64,000 nt of DNA from Gammaproteobacteria bacterium UBA5078 (GCA_002416505.1 DIAM01000002.1:33392-97391), one strand, 5' to 3'; shown: positions 43,668 through 52,878, numbered from the stretch's first letter. Notes: a model not told the origin generated them from the sequence alone. Made by a program: numbers and translations.

Positions 43668-44546
43668 TTATCGGCGGCGCAGCAGTAAAGTGACGCGGCG
43701 GTTACGATTGCGGTCCTCCGCCGTGCGCTCATTAGGGACGATCAAATACTCCGCGGTCTCGCCGAAATAGCGGGTCTCCAGGATATCTTCCTCGACGCCG
43801 TGGTTGACGAAGTATTCGTGGACGGCGAACGCGCGCAGGCGGGAGTTCTCGAGGTTGTCGCGACTGGCCCCGGCGGTATCGGTGAAGCCATTGATTTGTA
43901 TGGAATAAACACTCGCATCGGCCTTCACGTACAAGATGATGTCGTCCAGCATCGCGCGGTCTTGCTCATCCAAGCTCATCTGCCCGGAACTCCAGAATAC
44001 CGTAGAGCGCTCGATCTGCCCGAAATTCACCGGCAGCAGATCCCGTGTGCAGCTCTCATAAGAGCGATAGGCCGCCTGGAAGTTGACCGGAGAGACCGCC
44101 ACCTGCACGGAGTCCTGGTCGCTATACCAGGTGCGCCGCGTCAGCGTCGGCATCATGCCCTTGAATATCTCCGCGAGTATCACCCGGGTTTGGGTCTCAT
44201 TCAGGCTCACCGGGCGCGTGCTGCGCACCACATCCACATAGCCAATGTCTAGCTCGCGCAGGCCTTGTCGCCACGAGGGCGGCGCGGAGGTCATCAGCGC
44301 GCGCCCCTCGGCCATGTCGCTTTGCAAGGCTTCCAGATGGAACAGCAAGGCCTCACCTGCCTGCCGATAGAACACAGCTTCGCCGAAACGCGGAATCGTC
44401 TGACTCATAGTGCAGGCGAACACCGAGGCGTTCACGTTCCACTGCGAGGTATCGAAATCCGCGTAATAGGCGAGATTGCCCGGCTGCACGCTGGGTGCAG
44501 TGAGCAAACTCACCAAAGATAAGGTAAACTTCAGGCTGTTTTTCAT
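43668..44546 (-). CDS. motY: Flagellar motor T-ring protein MotY
   Basis: 292 residues from ATG 44546, giving a signal peptide (LKFTLSLVSLLTAPSVQPG). The N-terminal half has FACTMSQTIPRFGEAVFYRQ (near 35-54), a MotY-type pattern. The C-terminal OmpA peptidoglycan-binding domain has SIQINGFTDTAGASRDNLEN and NERTAEDRNRNRRVTLLLRR. MotY with MotX or alone anchors the stator around polar motors. A sigma-28 promoter lies just upstream, and the argG-motY-pyrC order is that of Pseudomonas. No stator genes are in the window. Confidence 0.88.
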   Translation of the reverse strand: MKNSLKFTLSLVSLLTAPSVQPGNLAYYADFDTSQWNVNASVFACTMSQTIPRFGEAVFYRQAGEALLFHLEALQSDMAEGRALMTSAPPSWRQGLRELDIGYVDVVRSTRPVSLNETQTRVILAEIFKGMMPTLTRRTWYSDQDSVQVAVSPVNFQAAYRSYESCTRDLLPVNFGQIERSTVFWSSGQMSLDEQDRAMLDDIILYVKADASVYSIQINGFTDTAGASRDNLENSRLRAFAVHEYFVNHGVEEDILETRYFGETAEYLIVPNERTAEDRNRNRRVTLLLRRR

Positions 44547-44633
44547 TCGCCGCTTCTGGTCATTAGGTTTCCCTGCTACAGGACACCCCCAAAAAATAGC
44601 GGTGTCCACATTAAACAGTGCCTCAGTAGACAA

Positions 44634-44660
44634 GCATCGGCCGGCCCGCTGAAAACTTTA
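44634..44660 (-). promoter_or_regulatory. Sigma-28 (FliA) promoter of motY
   Basis: Leftward it reads TAAAGTTT, 11 bases, GCCGATGC. The -35 is perfect and the -10 matches GCCGATAA at 6 of 8 positions with the exact consensus spacing. Transcription should start near 44627, about 80 bases before the motY ATG. It ties motY to the FliA encoded at 7973-8707. Confidence 0.88.
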
Positions 44661-44704
44661 CCTTTTTACCTACAGAACATTGCAACTCAAGGTTTTTAAC
44701 CCGC

Positions 44705-45748
44705 ATGAAACAAATAACCCTGCTCCAACCCGACGATTGGCACGTACATCTGCGCGACGGGGATGCCCTGCCCCACACGGTTGCCGCCACGGCGCGCTAC
44801 TTCGGTCGCGCCATAGTGATGCCCAATCTTAAACCTCCCGTGGTCGATACCGCTAGTGCCCGCGCCTATCGCGAACGCATTCTGGCCAATATTCCCAGCG
44901 GCTTGAGCTTCGACCCGCTAATGACGCTGTATCTCACCGATGCGACGCAGCCCGAGGAGATTATCAAGGCCAAGGCCAGCGGCTTTGTACACGCACTCAA
45001 ATACTACCCAGCCGGCGCCACAACGAATTCCGAGAACGGCGTTAGTCATATCGGCAAGGTAGGTGCAGCGCTTGAGACCATGGCCGAGATCGGCATGCCC
45101 CTACTCGTGCATGGCGAGGTGACCGACTCCAACATCGACATCTTCGACAGGGAAAAAGTATTTATCGACCAGGTGCTTAAGCCTCTTATCGAACGCTTCC
45201 CGACACTGAAGATAGTGCTCGAGCACATCACCACTGCCCATGCCGTAGAGTTCGTGCGCAGCAGCGCCGGCCAGGTCGGCGCGACCGTGACCGCTCACCA
45301 CCTACTGTATAATCGTAGCGACATGCTCGCCGGCGGCATCCGCCCGCACCTGTACTGCCTGCCGATACTCAAGCGCGACATCCATCAGCAGGCTCTAATC
45401 CAGGCCGTTATCAGTGGCGATCCGCGCTTCTTCCTTGGCACCGATTCGGCGCCCCATATCCGCGGCCTGAAAGAGAACGCCTGTGGCTGCGCCGGCAGCT
45501 ACACCGCCTTCGCGGCACTAGAGCTCTATGCGGACGTCTTCGAGCGCGCCGGCGCCCTGGATCGCCTAGAGGGCTTCGCCAGTCACTTCGGCCCAGACTT
45601 CTATGGGCTGCCGCGCAATACGCGGCGCATTAGATTAGAGAAATCCCCGTGGACGGTCCCTGCCGATTACGCCTTTGGACCCGAGCGAGTTGTGCCACTG
45701 CGCGCCGGTGAACAACTACAGTGGCGCGTCGCGGAGATCAGCGCATGA
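44705..45748 (+). CDS. pyrC: Dihydroorotase (class II)
   Basis: 347 residues. Third step of pyrimidine synthesis. Metal-binding DDWHVHLRDGD (residues 9-19), the carboxylated lysine in ALKYYPAGATTNS (near 98), and the histidine/aspartate ligands in LVHGEVTD, EHITTAHAVE and LGTDSAPH are all present. The compact length is typical of the E. coli PyrC class. The stop overlaps the start of rnt by 4 bases. Confidence 0.97.
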   Translation: MKQITLLQPDDWHVHLRDGDALPHTVAATARYFGRAIVMPNLKPPVVDTASARAYRERILANIPSGLSFDPLMTLYLTDATQPEEIIKAKASGFVHALKYYPAGATTNSENGVSHIGKVGAALETMAEIGMPLLVHGEVTDSNIDIFDREKVFIDQVLKPLIERFPTLKIVLEHITTAHAVEFVRSSAGQVGATVTAHHLLYNRSDMLAGGIRPHLYCLPILKRDIHQQALIQAVISGDPRFFLGTDSAPHIRGLKENACGCAGSYTAFAALELYADVFERAGALDRLEGFASHFGPDFYGLPRNTRRIRLEKSPWTVPADYAFGPERVVPLRAGEQLQWRVAEISA

Positions 45749-46386
45749 GTTTTGATTCAGAAGAAGACACTATCGACAGCCCTATGGCGGCCCGCTTTCG
45801 CGGCTATCTGCCGGTGGTGGTCGATATCGAGTGCGGGGGCTTCAATGCGAAGACCGATGCGATTTTGGAGATCAGTGCGGTCATCTTGGCATTCGACGAT
45901 AAGGGCGAGTTAGAGGTAGAGCAGACCTTCTTCCAGCGCGTGATCCCGTTTAAGGGTGCCAACATAGAGGACGCAGCCTTGAAGTTCACGGGCATCGACC
46001 CGTTCCACCCCTTGCGCATCGCCAAGGGTGAGAAAGAGGTCTTCGATGACATGTTCCGCATGATCCGCAGCGCCATCAAGGCCAATCATTGCAAGCGCGC
46101 CATTCTCGTGGCCCATAATGCGCATTTCGACCATGGCTTCATCAATGCCGCCACGGCCCGTCACGACCTCAAGCGCAACCCCTTCCACCCGTTCTCCAGC
46201 TTCGACACCGCGACTCTGAGCGGCCTGGTCTATGGGCAGACGGTATTGGCTCGTGCCTGTGAGGTAGCGGGCATCGAGTTCAGCAACACCGAGGCACACT
46301 CGGCCAAATACGACGCCAACAAGACTGCGGAGTTGTTCTGTCAGATCGTAAACAAGTGGAAGAAATTGGGCGGCTGGCCTCTGTAG
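45745..46386 (+). CDS. rnt: Ribonuclease T
   Basis: 213 residues from ATG 45745, overlapping the pyrC stop. RNase T trims the 3' ends of tRNA and other stable RNAs. DEDDh exonuclease motifs: Exo I VVVDIECGGFNAKTDAILE (Asp and Glu near 27-29), Exo II AHNAHFDHGFINAA (near 126) and Exo III EAHSAKYDANKTAELFC (near 186). The pyrC-rnt pair is conserved in pseudomonads. Confidence 0.96.
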   Translation: MSFDSEEDTIDSPMAARFRGYLPVVVDIECGGFNAKTDAILEISAVILAFDDKGELEVEQTFFQRVIPFKGANIEDAALKFTGIDPFHPLRIAKGEKEVFDDMFRMIRSAIKANHCKRAILVAHNAHFDHGFINAATARHDLKRNPFHPFSSFDTATLSGLVYGQTVLARACEVAGIEFSNTEAHSAKYDANKTAELFCQIVNKWKKLGGWPL

Positions 46387-46394
46387 AGGCCTTG

Positions 46395-46478
46395 ATCAAA
46401 GGGGTCAGAGTAACTTGATCTTCTGGATTAATGGGGCAGCGACTTTACGTTCGATCAAGTTACTCTGACCCCTTTGAT
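46395..46478. repeat. 26-bp perfect inverted repeat with 32-base spacer
   Basis: The arms (46395-46420 and 46453-46478) are exactly complementary and contain GGGGTCAGAGTAACTTGATC. The GGGGTCAGAGT motif is known from elements linked to REP-associated (Y1/IS200-like) transposases in many proteobacteria (established knowledge, from memory). No transposase gene is present here. It lies between convergent rnt and grxD, next to a separate terminator hairpin. Confidence 0.8.
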
Positions 46479-46491
46479 AAAACCACTGATT

Positions 46492-46518
46492 GAAGGAGCC
46501 TGCCCTGCAGGCTCCTTC
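46492..46518. terminator. Bidirectional terminator hairpin between rnt and grxD
   Basis: GAAGGAGCCTGC at 46492-46503 pairs perfectly with 46507-46518 around a three-base loop. ATTT follows on the plus strand; the minus strand is flanked by a less clean T-rich stretch. Position between convergent genes fits a shared terminator. Confidence 0.75.
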
Positions 46519-46532
46519 ATTTAGCGCAAACC

Positions 46533-46862
46533 TTAAGAGGCTTCCGCGTCTACCTTCACCGCATCGACCATCTTCTGCAACTCACCGCTCTCGAACATGT
46601 CCGTGACGATGTCGCAGCCGCCAACCAATTCCCCGTCTATATAGAGCTGGGGAAAGGTAGGCCAATTGGCGATGCCCGGCAGGGTCGCGCGAATCTCAGG
46701 GTTCGCCAGAATATCGACGAAGGCGAAACGCTTGCCACAGGACATCAGGCATTTCACTGTCTGCGCGGAGAAACCACACTGCGGCTGATCCGGGCTGCCC
46801 TTCATATAGAGAAGGATTGGGTTGGAACTGATCTGTTCTTTGATAGTGGTTTCGATGCTCAT
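46533..46862 (-). CDS. grxD: Monothiol glutaredoxin (Grx4)
   Basis: 109 residues. Carries and transfers [2Fe-2S] clusters with glutathione. The single-cysteine active site is PQCGFSAQ (near residues 27-34), with LYMKGSPDQP before it and family motifs NWPTFPQLYIDGELVGGCDI (about 67-86) binding glutathione. Divergent from argF; the 425-base gap between them (46863-47287) shows no further gene or clear repeat. Confidence 0.97.
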   Translation of the reverse strand: MSIETTIKEQISSNPILLYMKGSPDQPQCGFSAQTVKCLMSCGKRFAFVDILANPEIRATLPGIANWPTFPQLYIDGELVGGCDIVTDMFESGELQKMVDAVKVDAEAS

Positions 46863-47287
46863 AATAATTCCTGCTCGCGGTGAAGGGGTTGATAGGCGAT
46901 TGGCGCATTGCGCGGGGGCTAATCGATTGTCGAGTGCCTACGGCCCAATGGCTAAGTGGGGGCATTCTACACGAAAGCAAACGCGATTTTTACCAGAACT
47001 TGCGGGGCCCTCGGACGCGGATTGCCTCTGCCTCACAAAGTAATATAAGATACTGCTTTGCTTAAATCGGACGCTTTAATCTGCCATTTATCCCGAATAT
47101 CGCTTGGAAATAGTCGTTATTTGCGCCCAACTGCACGGTAGCTTCGTGCCGGCGACGCAATTTCACGCTTTCCCGCTACTCTCCGCGTATTGATAACCTA
47201 CATTAGCAGGGTCATCCTGAGAGCCGCCTTTTGGATAAACTAACGAGACCACATCTTACCCAGAGAAGGACTTTTCAAGTTTTAGCT

Positions 47288-48187
47288 ATGACTACTCGAC
47301 ACTTTTTAACATTGATGGATCTTGATAAAGACGAACTGCACCATATCATTCAGCGTGCCATCGCCCTCAAGAACAGCCCCATGCTGCACAACGACTCCTT
47401 GCAGCATAAAACTCTGGCCATGGTGTTCGAGAAATCATCAACCCGCACACGCGTCGCGTTCGAAGTGGCGATGACACAGCTGGGCGGCAATAGCATATTC
47501 TTGGCCAGCGCCGACACCCAACTGGGCCGTGGCGAACCGGTGGAAGACACGGCGCGAGTACTCTCGCGCATGGTCGACTTCATTACCATCCGCACCTTCG
47601 AGCATAGCAAGCTGGAACTATTCGCCAAGCACTCACTGGTGCCGGTGATCAATGCGCTGAGCGATGACTACCACCCCTGCCAACTGCTGGCCGATATGCA
47701 GACCTATTTCGAGAACCGCGGCGATATTCAGGGCAAGTCTGTGACCTGGGTAGGCGATGGCCATAATATGTGCCAGTCCTATATGAACGCCGCACAACAG
47801 TTCGACTTCCAGTTGACGATCGCCTGCCCCGAGGGTTTTGACCCGGAACCAGCACTATTGGCGGCGCGCAGCGCCCATGTGCGCATCGTACGCGACCCCC
47901 ACGAGGCGGTGCGCGACGCAGACTTGGTGACCACCGACGTCTGGGCCTCGATGGGCCAGGAAGAGGAGCGCAAGAAGCGCCTGCAGATATTCGCAGACTA
48001 TCAGGTAGACGAGGAGATGATGGCCCTGGCGAAACCCGATGCCCTCTTCTTCCATTGCCTGCCCGCGCATCGCGGCGAAGAGGTCTCGGCGGCGGTATTG
48101 GATGCCCCCAACTCGGTCGTCTGGGAAGAGGCAGAGAATCGCCTGCACACTAAGAAGGCCTTGCTAGAGTTCCTATGCCAGAAATAA
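47288..48187 (+). CDS. argF: Ornithine carbamoyltransferase
   Basis: 299 residues from ATG 47288. Forms citrulline from ornithine and carbamoyl phosphate. Family motifs: SSTRTRVAFEVAMTQLGG (carbamoyl phosphate site, near 47), DYHPCQLLADMQT (HPxQ, near 127), DVWASMGQEEE, and HCLPAHRGEEV with the catalytic Cys (near 257). The nearest ribosome site (GAAGGA) is 17 bases before the ATG, farther than usual; an upstream TTG at 47231 adds 19 residues without resemblance. Anabolic type judging by the nearby argG. Confidence 0.95.
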   Translation: MTTRHFLTLMDLDKDELHHIIQRAIALKNSPMLHNDSLQHKTLAMVFEKSSTRTRVAFEVAMTQLGGNSIFLASADTQLGRGEPVEDTARVLSRMVDFITIRTFEHSKLELFAKHSLVPVINALSDDYHPCQLLADMQTYFENRGDIQGKSVTWVGDGHNMCQSYMNAAQQFDFQLTIACPEGFDPEPALLAARSAHVRIVRDPHEAVRDADLVTTDVWASMGQEEERKKRLQIFADYQVDEEMMALAKPDALFFHCLPAHRGEEVSAAVLDAPNSVVWEEAENRLHTKKALLEFLCQK

Positions 48188-48196
48188 GCCTCTATA

Positions 48197-48226
48197 CTCG
48201 GCGCATAGACGCCTGCGCCGAGTTTT
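48197..48226 (+). terminator. Intrinsic terminator of argF
   Basis: CTCGGCGCA pairs perfectly with TGCGCCGAG across an eight-base loop and is followed by TTTT, ten bases after the argF stop. Confidence 0.88.
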
Positions 48227-48278
48227 AAGATAAGCAACACATACTCCCACGCTGTTCGATGTAACTAGGGACATCCCC

Positions 48279-50603
48279 ATGGCGAAACCCAAGCGCATTT
48301 GGACAGATCGAAAAGCGAATCTCGTTCTCAGCGCCTTGGTGCTAAGCGCGGCCATCGCCGCCGTCGCCATCAATATCTGGTTCGCCTTCCGCGGCGCCAC
48401 CGAACTCAACCCCACTCTCGCAATGCTCTCCAACGGCCTCAGCGGCGCCCTGATGCTGCTCACCGTCGGGCTCAGCGGCTATATGCTGTATCGCCAACGC
48501 CGCGCGCTGGATGAGAATCGCTTTCGCGCCATCACGGAGAACGCCCGCCAGATCACCGTCATCTTCAACGCCGATGGCAGTCACCGCTATGCAAGCCCCG
48601 CACTCAAACTCCTGTTGAACGCGAAGAGGAGTCGAAACATCAGCCCTAGCGACTATCTTCACTCCGACGATATTCCGGCAGTCCTCGAGGCCATCAGGTC
48701 CGTCAAGGCCAGTGGGCAACCTACGCGCCTGGATACCGTGCGCTGCATTCGCCACGACGGACAGTGGCGCACCATGGAGGCCGAGTTCAATGACATGAGC
48801 GCGGTGGCCGGAGTGAACGGCATCGTGGCGAGCCTGCGCGATGTCACCGAACAGCGCGAGGTTGAGGAATCGATGCGCATCCTCTCTAGCGCGGTCGAAC
48901 AGAGCCACGGCGCCGTCATGATTACCGACAAGAGCGGCGTCATCGAATACGTGAACCCACGCTACACACAGATCACCGGCTACACCCGCGCCGACCTGAT
49001 TGGCACCGTGGCCCGCCTACTGGAGTTTAGCGATGCGGTGGATGCGCAGCAGCGTGGCATGCGCGAGTGCATCAGGAACGGGGATATCTGGACCGTGTCG
49101 ATGCGCGGCGCGCGCAAGAACGGCGAGCAATTCTGGCAAGCCGTCTCCGCCTCACCGGTACTGAACGAGTCGGGCTTGCTGACCCACATCGTAGTGAGCA
49201 TCGAGGACACTAGTCAGCAGCGCGCGATGCATGCGCAGATGGAACAACTGGCCTTCTATGATCCTTTGACCGGCCTCGAGAACCGCCGCCTGTTCAAGGA
49301 TCGTTTAGAGCAGAGCATCAAGCAGGTGCGTCGCAGCAAGTGCCTCATGGCGCTTCTGTTCATCGACCTCGATGGCTTCAAGGTCGTCAACGATACCTAT
49401 GGGCACGATGTCGGCGACGAACTATTAGTAGAGGTCGCCAAACGCCTCAAACAATGCGTGCGCGAGGAAGACATCGTGGCGCGCCTTGGCGGCGACGAGT
49501 TCACCGTCATCCTCTCCAACCTCAAATACAGCAAGTCTGCTAGCAGCGTCGCTGCCAAGATCATCAAGGCGCTGCAACACCCCATCACGGTCGCCGGCCA
49601 CACGCTCAATATTAGCGGCAGTATCGGCATCACCGTCGCGCCGAACGATTCCATGGATGCCAACGAGCTAATGCGCCACGCGGACTTGGCGATGTATCGC
49701 GCCAAGTCCGCGGGCCGCAATAACTCGCAGTTCTATACCGACGACATGAACCTAGCCAACGAGGCGCGTAACAGCCTCGAGAACGCGCTGCGCGTGGCGG
49801 TGGAGACGCGCAGTTTCGCAGTTTATTTTCAGCCCCAGATCGATCTGAACGCGCATCGCATCAGTGGCTTCGAGGCGCTCATGCGCTGGCAACAGCCCGA
49901 GGGCGACGTCTTGCCCGAACGCTTCATCGGCGTGGCCGAGGAGACGGGCCTGATCATCGAGATCGGCGAGATCGTGCTGCGCAAGACCTGCGAACAGATG
50001 CAGCTATTGCGCGAGGCCGGCTTCGCGGATCAGAAGGTCTCGGTCAATTTATCCGGGAAGCAATTCCGCGACAATAATCTCATCGAGATGGTCAAACGCG
50101 TGCTCAGTGAGACCCAATTCGATGCCAAGGCCCTAGAGTTCGAGATCACCGAGCGCATGCTGATGGATCAAGTGGAACAGGCGATCGACACACTGACCCA
50201 ACTCAAGGCCCTAGGGGTGAGCATCGCGATCGACGACTTTGGCAGTGGCTTCACCTCCCTTAGCACCCTGGCACGCCTACCGGTGGACAAGCTGAAGGTC
50301 GACAGCAGCTTCATTAGCAAACTCTCTTCCACGCAGGGCAAAGCGAGTATCGCCTCGGCGGTGATAGCGCTGGCCGAAAACCTGAACATGACCGTGGCCG
50401 CGGAGGGGGTAGAGAACGCCGAGCAGCTCGCCTATCTCAAGGAACACAATTGTTCACTGCAGCAGGGCTATCTGTTCTGCGCGCCGGTATCGGTGGGTGA
50501 GCTCATCCCGAGACTGTCCCAGCTGCAAGACAATCTCCAGGAGCGCGCCGTTAGCAATGCGCCCACGCCTCCTGACGAAGACGGCGATACCGTCACCCAT
50601 TGA
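48279..50603 (+). CDS. Membrane PAS-PAS-GGDEF-EAL cyclic-di-GMP protein
   Basis: 774 residues. Two N-terminal membrane helices (about 13-36 and 46-68), two PAS domains (about 80-195 and 200-315, with DVTEQREVEESMRILSSAVE between them), a GGDEF domain with intact RLGGDEFTVIL (near 404) and an EAL domain with GFEALMRW, NLSGKQFRD, EITERMLM, AIDDFGSGFTSLSTLA and the late QGYLF. All catalytic signatures for both synthesis and hydrolysis are retained, so net activity cannot be told. Monocistronic. Likely links an unknown signal to motility or attachment (inference). Confidence 0.93.
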   Translation: MAKPKRIWTDRKANLVLSALVLSAAIAAVAINIWFAFRGATELNPTLAMLSNGLSGALMLLTVGLSGYMLYRQRRALDENRFRAITENARQITVIFNADGSHRYASPALKLLLNAKRSRNISPSDYLHSDDIPAVLEAIRSVKASGQPTRLDTVRCIRHDGQWRTMEAEFNDMSAVAGVNGIVASLRDVTEQREVEESMRILSSAVEQSHGAVMITDKSGVIEYVNPRYTQITGYTRADLIGTVARLLEFSDAVDAQQRGMRECIRNGDIWTVSMRGARKNGEQFWQAVSASPVLNESGLLTHIVVSIEDTSQQRAMHAQMEQLAFYDPLTGLENRRLFKDRLEQSIKQVRRSKCLMALLFIDLDGFKVVNDTYGHDVGDELLVEVAKRLKQCVREEDIVARLGGDEFTVILSNLKYSKSASSVAAKIIKALQHPITVAGHTLNISGSIGITVAPNDSMDANELMRHADLAMYRAKSAGRNNSQFYTDDMNLANEARNSLENALRVAVETRSFAVYFQPQIDLNAHRISGFEALMRWQQPEGDVLPERFIGVAEETGLIIEIGEIVLRKTCEQMQLLREAGFADQKVSVNLSGKQFRDNNLIEMVKRVLSETQFDAKALEFEITERMLMDQVEQAIDTLTQLKALGVSIAIDDFGSGFTSLSTLARLPVDKLKVDSSFISKLSSTQGKASIASAVIALAENLNMTVAAEGVENAEQLAYLKEHNCSLQQGYLFCAPVSVGELIPRLSQLQDNLQERAVSNAPTPPDEDGDTVTH

Positions 50604-50687
50604 TGTTCGTCCCGTCTTTTTACGCCCCCTCTAAACCCTTTGCAGTAAACGCGCGTCTTAGCACTATACAAAAGGCACAGGGAACTC

Positions 50688-51203
50688 ATGGCCGAGGAGC
50701 TACAACAACTGATCCGCGCAGCACAGGCCGGTGACCTCGCGTCTTTTGCGCGCCTGCACGCCCAGTTCGTCGATCGCGCCTATAGCGTTTGCTTGCGGCT
50801 ACTGGTCGATGTGCAAAAGGCCGAGGACGCCTGCCAGGAGACCTTCATCAAGGTCTGGCAACAGCTGCCGCAGTTTCGAGGAGACAGCGCCTTCGCAACC
50901 TGGCTACACCGCATCGCCACCCACACGGCTATCGACCTGTGGCGCAAGGACAGGCTCCTGCGCCTTGTCGACGAGGGCGAGCCAGACAACCAAGTGGCCT
51001 CTCCCGATGAGGGCGTACCCAAGGATTTAGAGAACGCGATCGCGGCGCTGCCGAGGCAGGCCCGCGCCGTCTTCGTGCTGTTCGCGATAGAGGGCTATAC
51101 CCATGCCGAGATCGCCGCTCTATTAGAGATCGCCGAGGGCTCCTCCAAGGCCCACTACCACCGCGCAAGAACGTTACTGAAGGAGAGTTTGAGTGAGAGA
51201 TAG
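50688..51203 (+). CDS. ECF-type RNA polymerase sigma factor
   Basis: 171 residues, sigma-70 ECF class. Region 2 has LLVDVQKAEDACQETFIKVW (about 38-57) and FATWLHRIATHTAIDLWRKD (about 69-88). Region 4 reads AIEGYTHAEIAALLEIAEGS (about 136-155) followed by a recognition helix SKAHYHRAR. It overlaps the next gene by 11 bases. The operon layout (sigma, membrane anti-sigma-like protein, repeat-rich exported protein) suggests envelope-signal control. Confidence 0.93.
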   Translation: MAEELQQLIRAAQAGDLASFARLHAQFVDRAYSVCLRLLVDVQKAEDACQETFIKVWQQLPQFRGDSAFATWLHRIATHTAIDLWRKDRLLRLVDEGEPDNQVASPDEGVPKDLENAIAALPRQARAVFVLFAIEGYTHAEIAALLEIAEGSSKAHYHRARTLLKESLSER

Positions 51204-51714
51204 AGACGATACTGCCCCCCATAGTGCGGAAGACGACGCGCTAGACTTGGCTATACAGGCACTGCCTAGGAGCCAGAGTCCGTCTCGCGATCTATGGCCG
51301 CAGTTGCAAGCACAGCTACCCCCGCGGCACGCGCGCCGCGCTCCCTGGGCCTGGGCGGCCGCCGCGGCAGTGGCCGCGCTGGCGCTGAGCGTGTGGATAC
51401 GCCCCGACCTCGGACCAGGTACCATAAGCGCCCCCCCATTAGCACAGCTGGACTCCCCGACGGCGGAGCATAGCCTCTTGAATGTGTATGAGTCCCAGAA
51501 GGCCGCGCAGATGGGCGCCCTGAACTTCAGCAATCCATCGGTAGGCCGTCAGCTGGCCATCTGGGATGGCGCCGTGCAGCAGGTGCGCGGCGCATTGAGC
51601 TATTACCCCGAGGAACCGCGCCTACTGCGGCAGCTAGACCGTTTATACCGACAGCAACTGAACTACCTAGAAACCCTCGCCATGGTTGACCCACAAGTGG
51701 CTGCATACTATTGA
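51193..51714 (+). CDS. Putative membrane anti-sigma-like protein
   Basis: 173 residues from GTG 51193 (AAGGAGAG upstream), overlapping the sigma gene. An N-terminal cytoplasmic part with acidic start, a single membrane helix (about 54-72, PWAWAAAAAVAALALSVWI), and a periplasmic tail rich in Gln/Tyr/Leu helices. The layout and position match an anti-sigma factor or co-regulator for the ECF factor. No canonical zinc-binding HxxxCxxC motif is seen, so it is not the standard ZAS type. Confidence 0.65.
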   Translation: MRDRDDTAPHSAEDDALDLAIQALPRSQSPSRDLWPQLQAQLPPRHARRAPWAWAAAAAVAALALSVWIRPDLGPGTISAPPLAQLDSPTAEHSLLNVYESQKAAQMGALNFSNPSVGRQLAIWDGAVQQVRGALSYYPEEPRLLRQLDRLYRQQLNYLETLAMVDPQVAAYY

Positions 51715-51728
51715 AGGAGAATCTTTCC

Positions 51729-52688
51729 ATGAAAGCGATACTGAGCAAGAACGCCCTACTGCTGTGCCTACTACTACCCTTCGCCGCGAACGCTCAGGAG
51801 CCCATCGACGAGAGCCGTTCGGTCAGCGCCAACGAGCGCATCTCGATAGAGGTGATGCGCGGCACGGTGCGCATCCGCCCCTCCGACGACAATGTGTTCC
51901 GGGTACGCGGCACCATAGACGAGGACGCCGAGGGCTATACCCTGGAGTCCGACAACGGCTTCACCAGCTTCGAGATCGACTACCCTCGCTCCTCGCGCGG
52001 GCGTAATTGGAGCGATGCCGACGACGGCTCCGAGCTCGAGATCGAGGTGCCCCAGGGCAGCGAGCTGGAGTTCGAGGGCGTGAGCGTCGATATCGATGTC
52101 ATGGGCATCACCGGCGGCAGCGACATCAGCACCGTGAACGGCGACATCATCGCCAGCGAGCTGGGCAACTTCGTCAACTTGTCCGCAGTGAACGGCGAGA
52201 TCGACAGCCGCAATAATAGTGGCCGCATCGACATCAGCACCATTAATGGGGAGGTGACCGATAACGGGTCCACCGGGCGGATCGACTACAGCACCATCAA
52301 TGGCGAGATCAGGGCCAACAGCAGCGCGACGGAGGTGTCTATATCCACCGTCAACGGCGAGGCCGTGCTTAGCCTCGCGGGCACCGAGGTCTTAGAGCTG
52401 AGCACCGTGAACGGCGACATCGACGTGCGCCTCGCCGACGCCCTCACCCCTCGCATCGATGGCAGCACCGTAAGCGGCGACCTGCGCCTCGGCCTCGAGC
52501 CGGGCATAAGCGCGAGCTTCGACATCAGCGCCAACTCCGGCGGCGACATCGAGAACGATTTTAGCGATGACCGCCCCAGCCGCGACCGCTATGGCCCGCG
52601 CAAGCACCTAAACTTTTCCACAGGCACGGGCGCAGGCTCTGTGAACATCACCACCGTCAGCGGCGACATCGAAATAGTGCCCCTCTAA
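51729..52688 (+). CDS. Exported beta-solenoid protein with STVNGD repeats (DUF4097-like)
   Basis: 319 residues from ATG 51729 (GAAGGAGA 8 bases before). Signal peptide to about residue 20 (LLLPFAANAQ). After a beta-rich entry domain, at least eight short repeats occur, centred on STVNGDI, SAVNGEI, STINGEV, STINGEI, STVNGEA, STVNGDI, STVSGDL and TTVSGDI, spaced 15-30 residues, which predicts a right-handed beta-solenoid. The pattern matches the DUF4097 family often found with ECF sigma/anti-sigma pairs. Function unknown; probably a periplasmic or surface target/sensor of the system. Confidence 0.8.
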   Translation: MKAILSKNALLLCLLLPFAANAQEPIDESRSVSANERISIEVMRGTVRIRPSDDNVFRVRGTIDEDAEGYTLESDNGFTSFEIDYPRSSRGRNWSDADDGSELEIEVPQGSELEFEGVSVDIDVMGITGGSDISTVNGDIIASELGNFVNLSAVNGEIDSRNNSGRIDISTINGEVTDNGSTGRIDYSTINGEIRANSSATEVSISTVNGEAVLSLAGTEVLELSTVNGDIDVRLADALTPRIDGSTVSGDLRLGLEPGISASFDISANSGGDIENDFSDDRPSRDRYGPRKHLNFSTGTGAGSVNITTVSGDIEIVPL

Positions 52689-52831
52689 ACCGACTCTGCG
52701 CGAGGTGGCCGCACCATTATGGGCGCCATCTCGCGCATTCTGTGTCGATATTACCCAAATCTCTGCACCACCCCATGGCATGCACCACGCACCAAAGTGT
52801 GACCTCGCGTGCACAGTTTTCTATCTACACT

Positions 52832-52840
52832 TTATCCACA
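52832..52840 (+). promoter_or_regulatory. DnaA box upstream of nrdA
   Basis: TTATCCACA is the perfect DnaA consensus 9-mer. It lies about 80 bases before the probable nrdA promoter. DnaA regulates nrdAB in E. coli (established), so a similar coupling of replication and nucleotide supply is plausible here. Confidence 0.6.
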
Positions 52841-52878
52841 ACTTACACACAGAAAAAGGGCTTGCATTCAGCTCGTTT

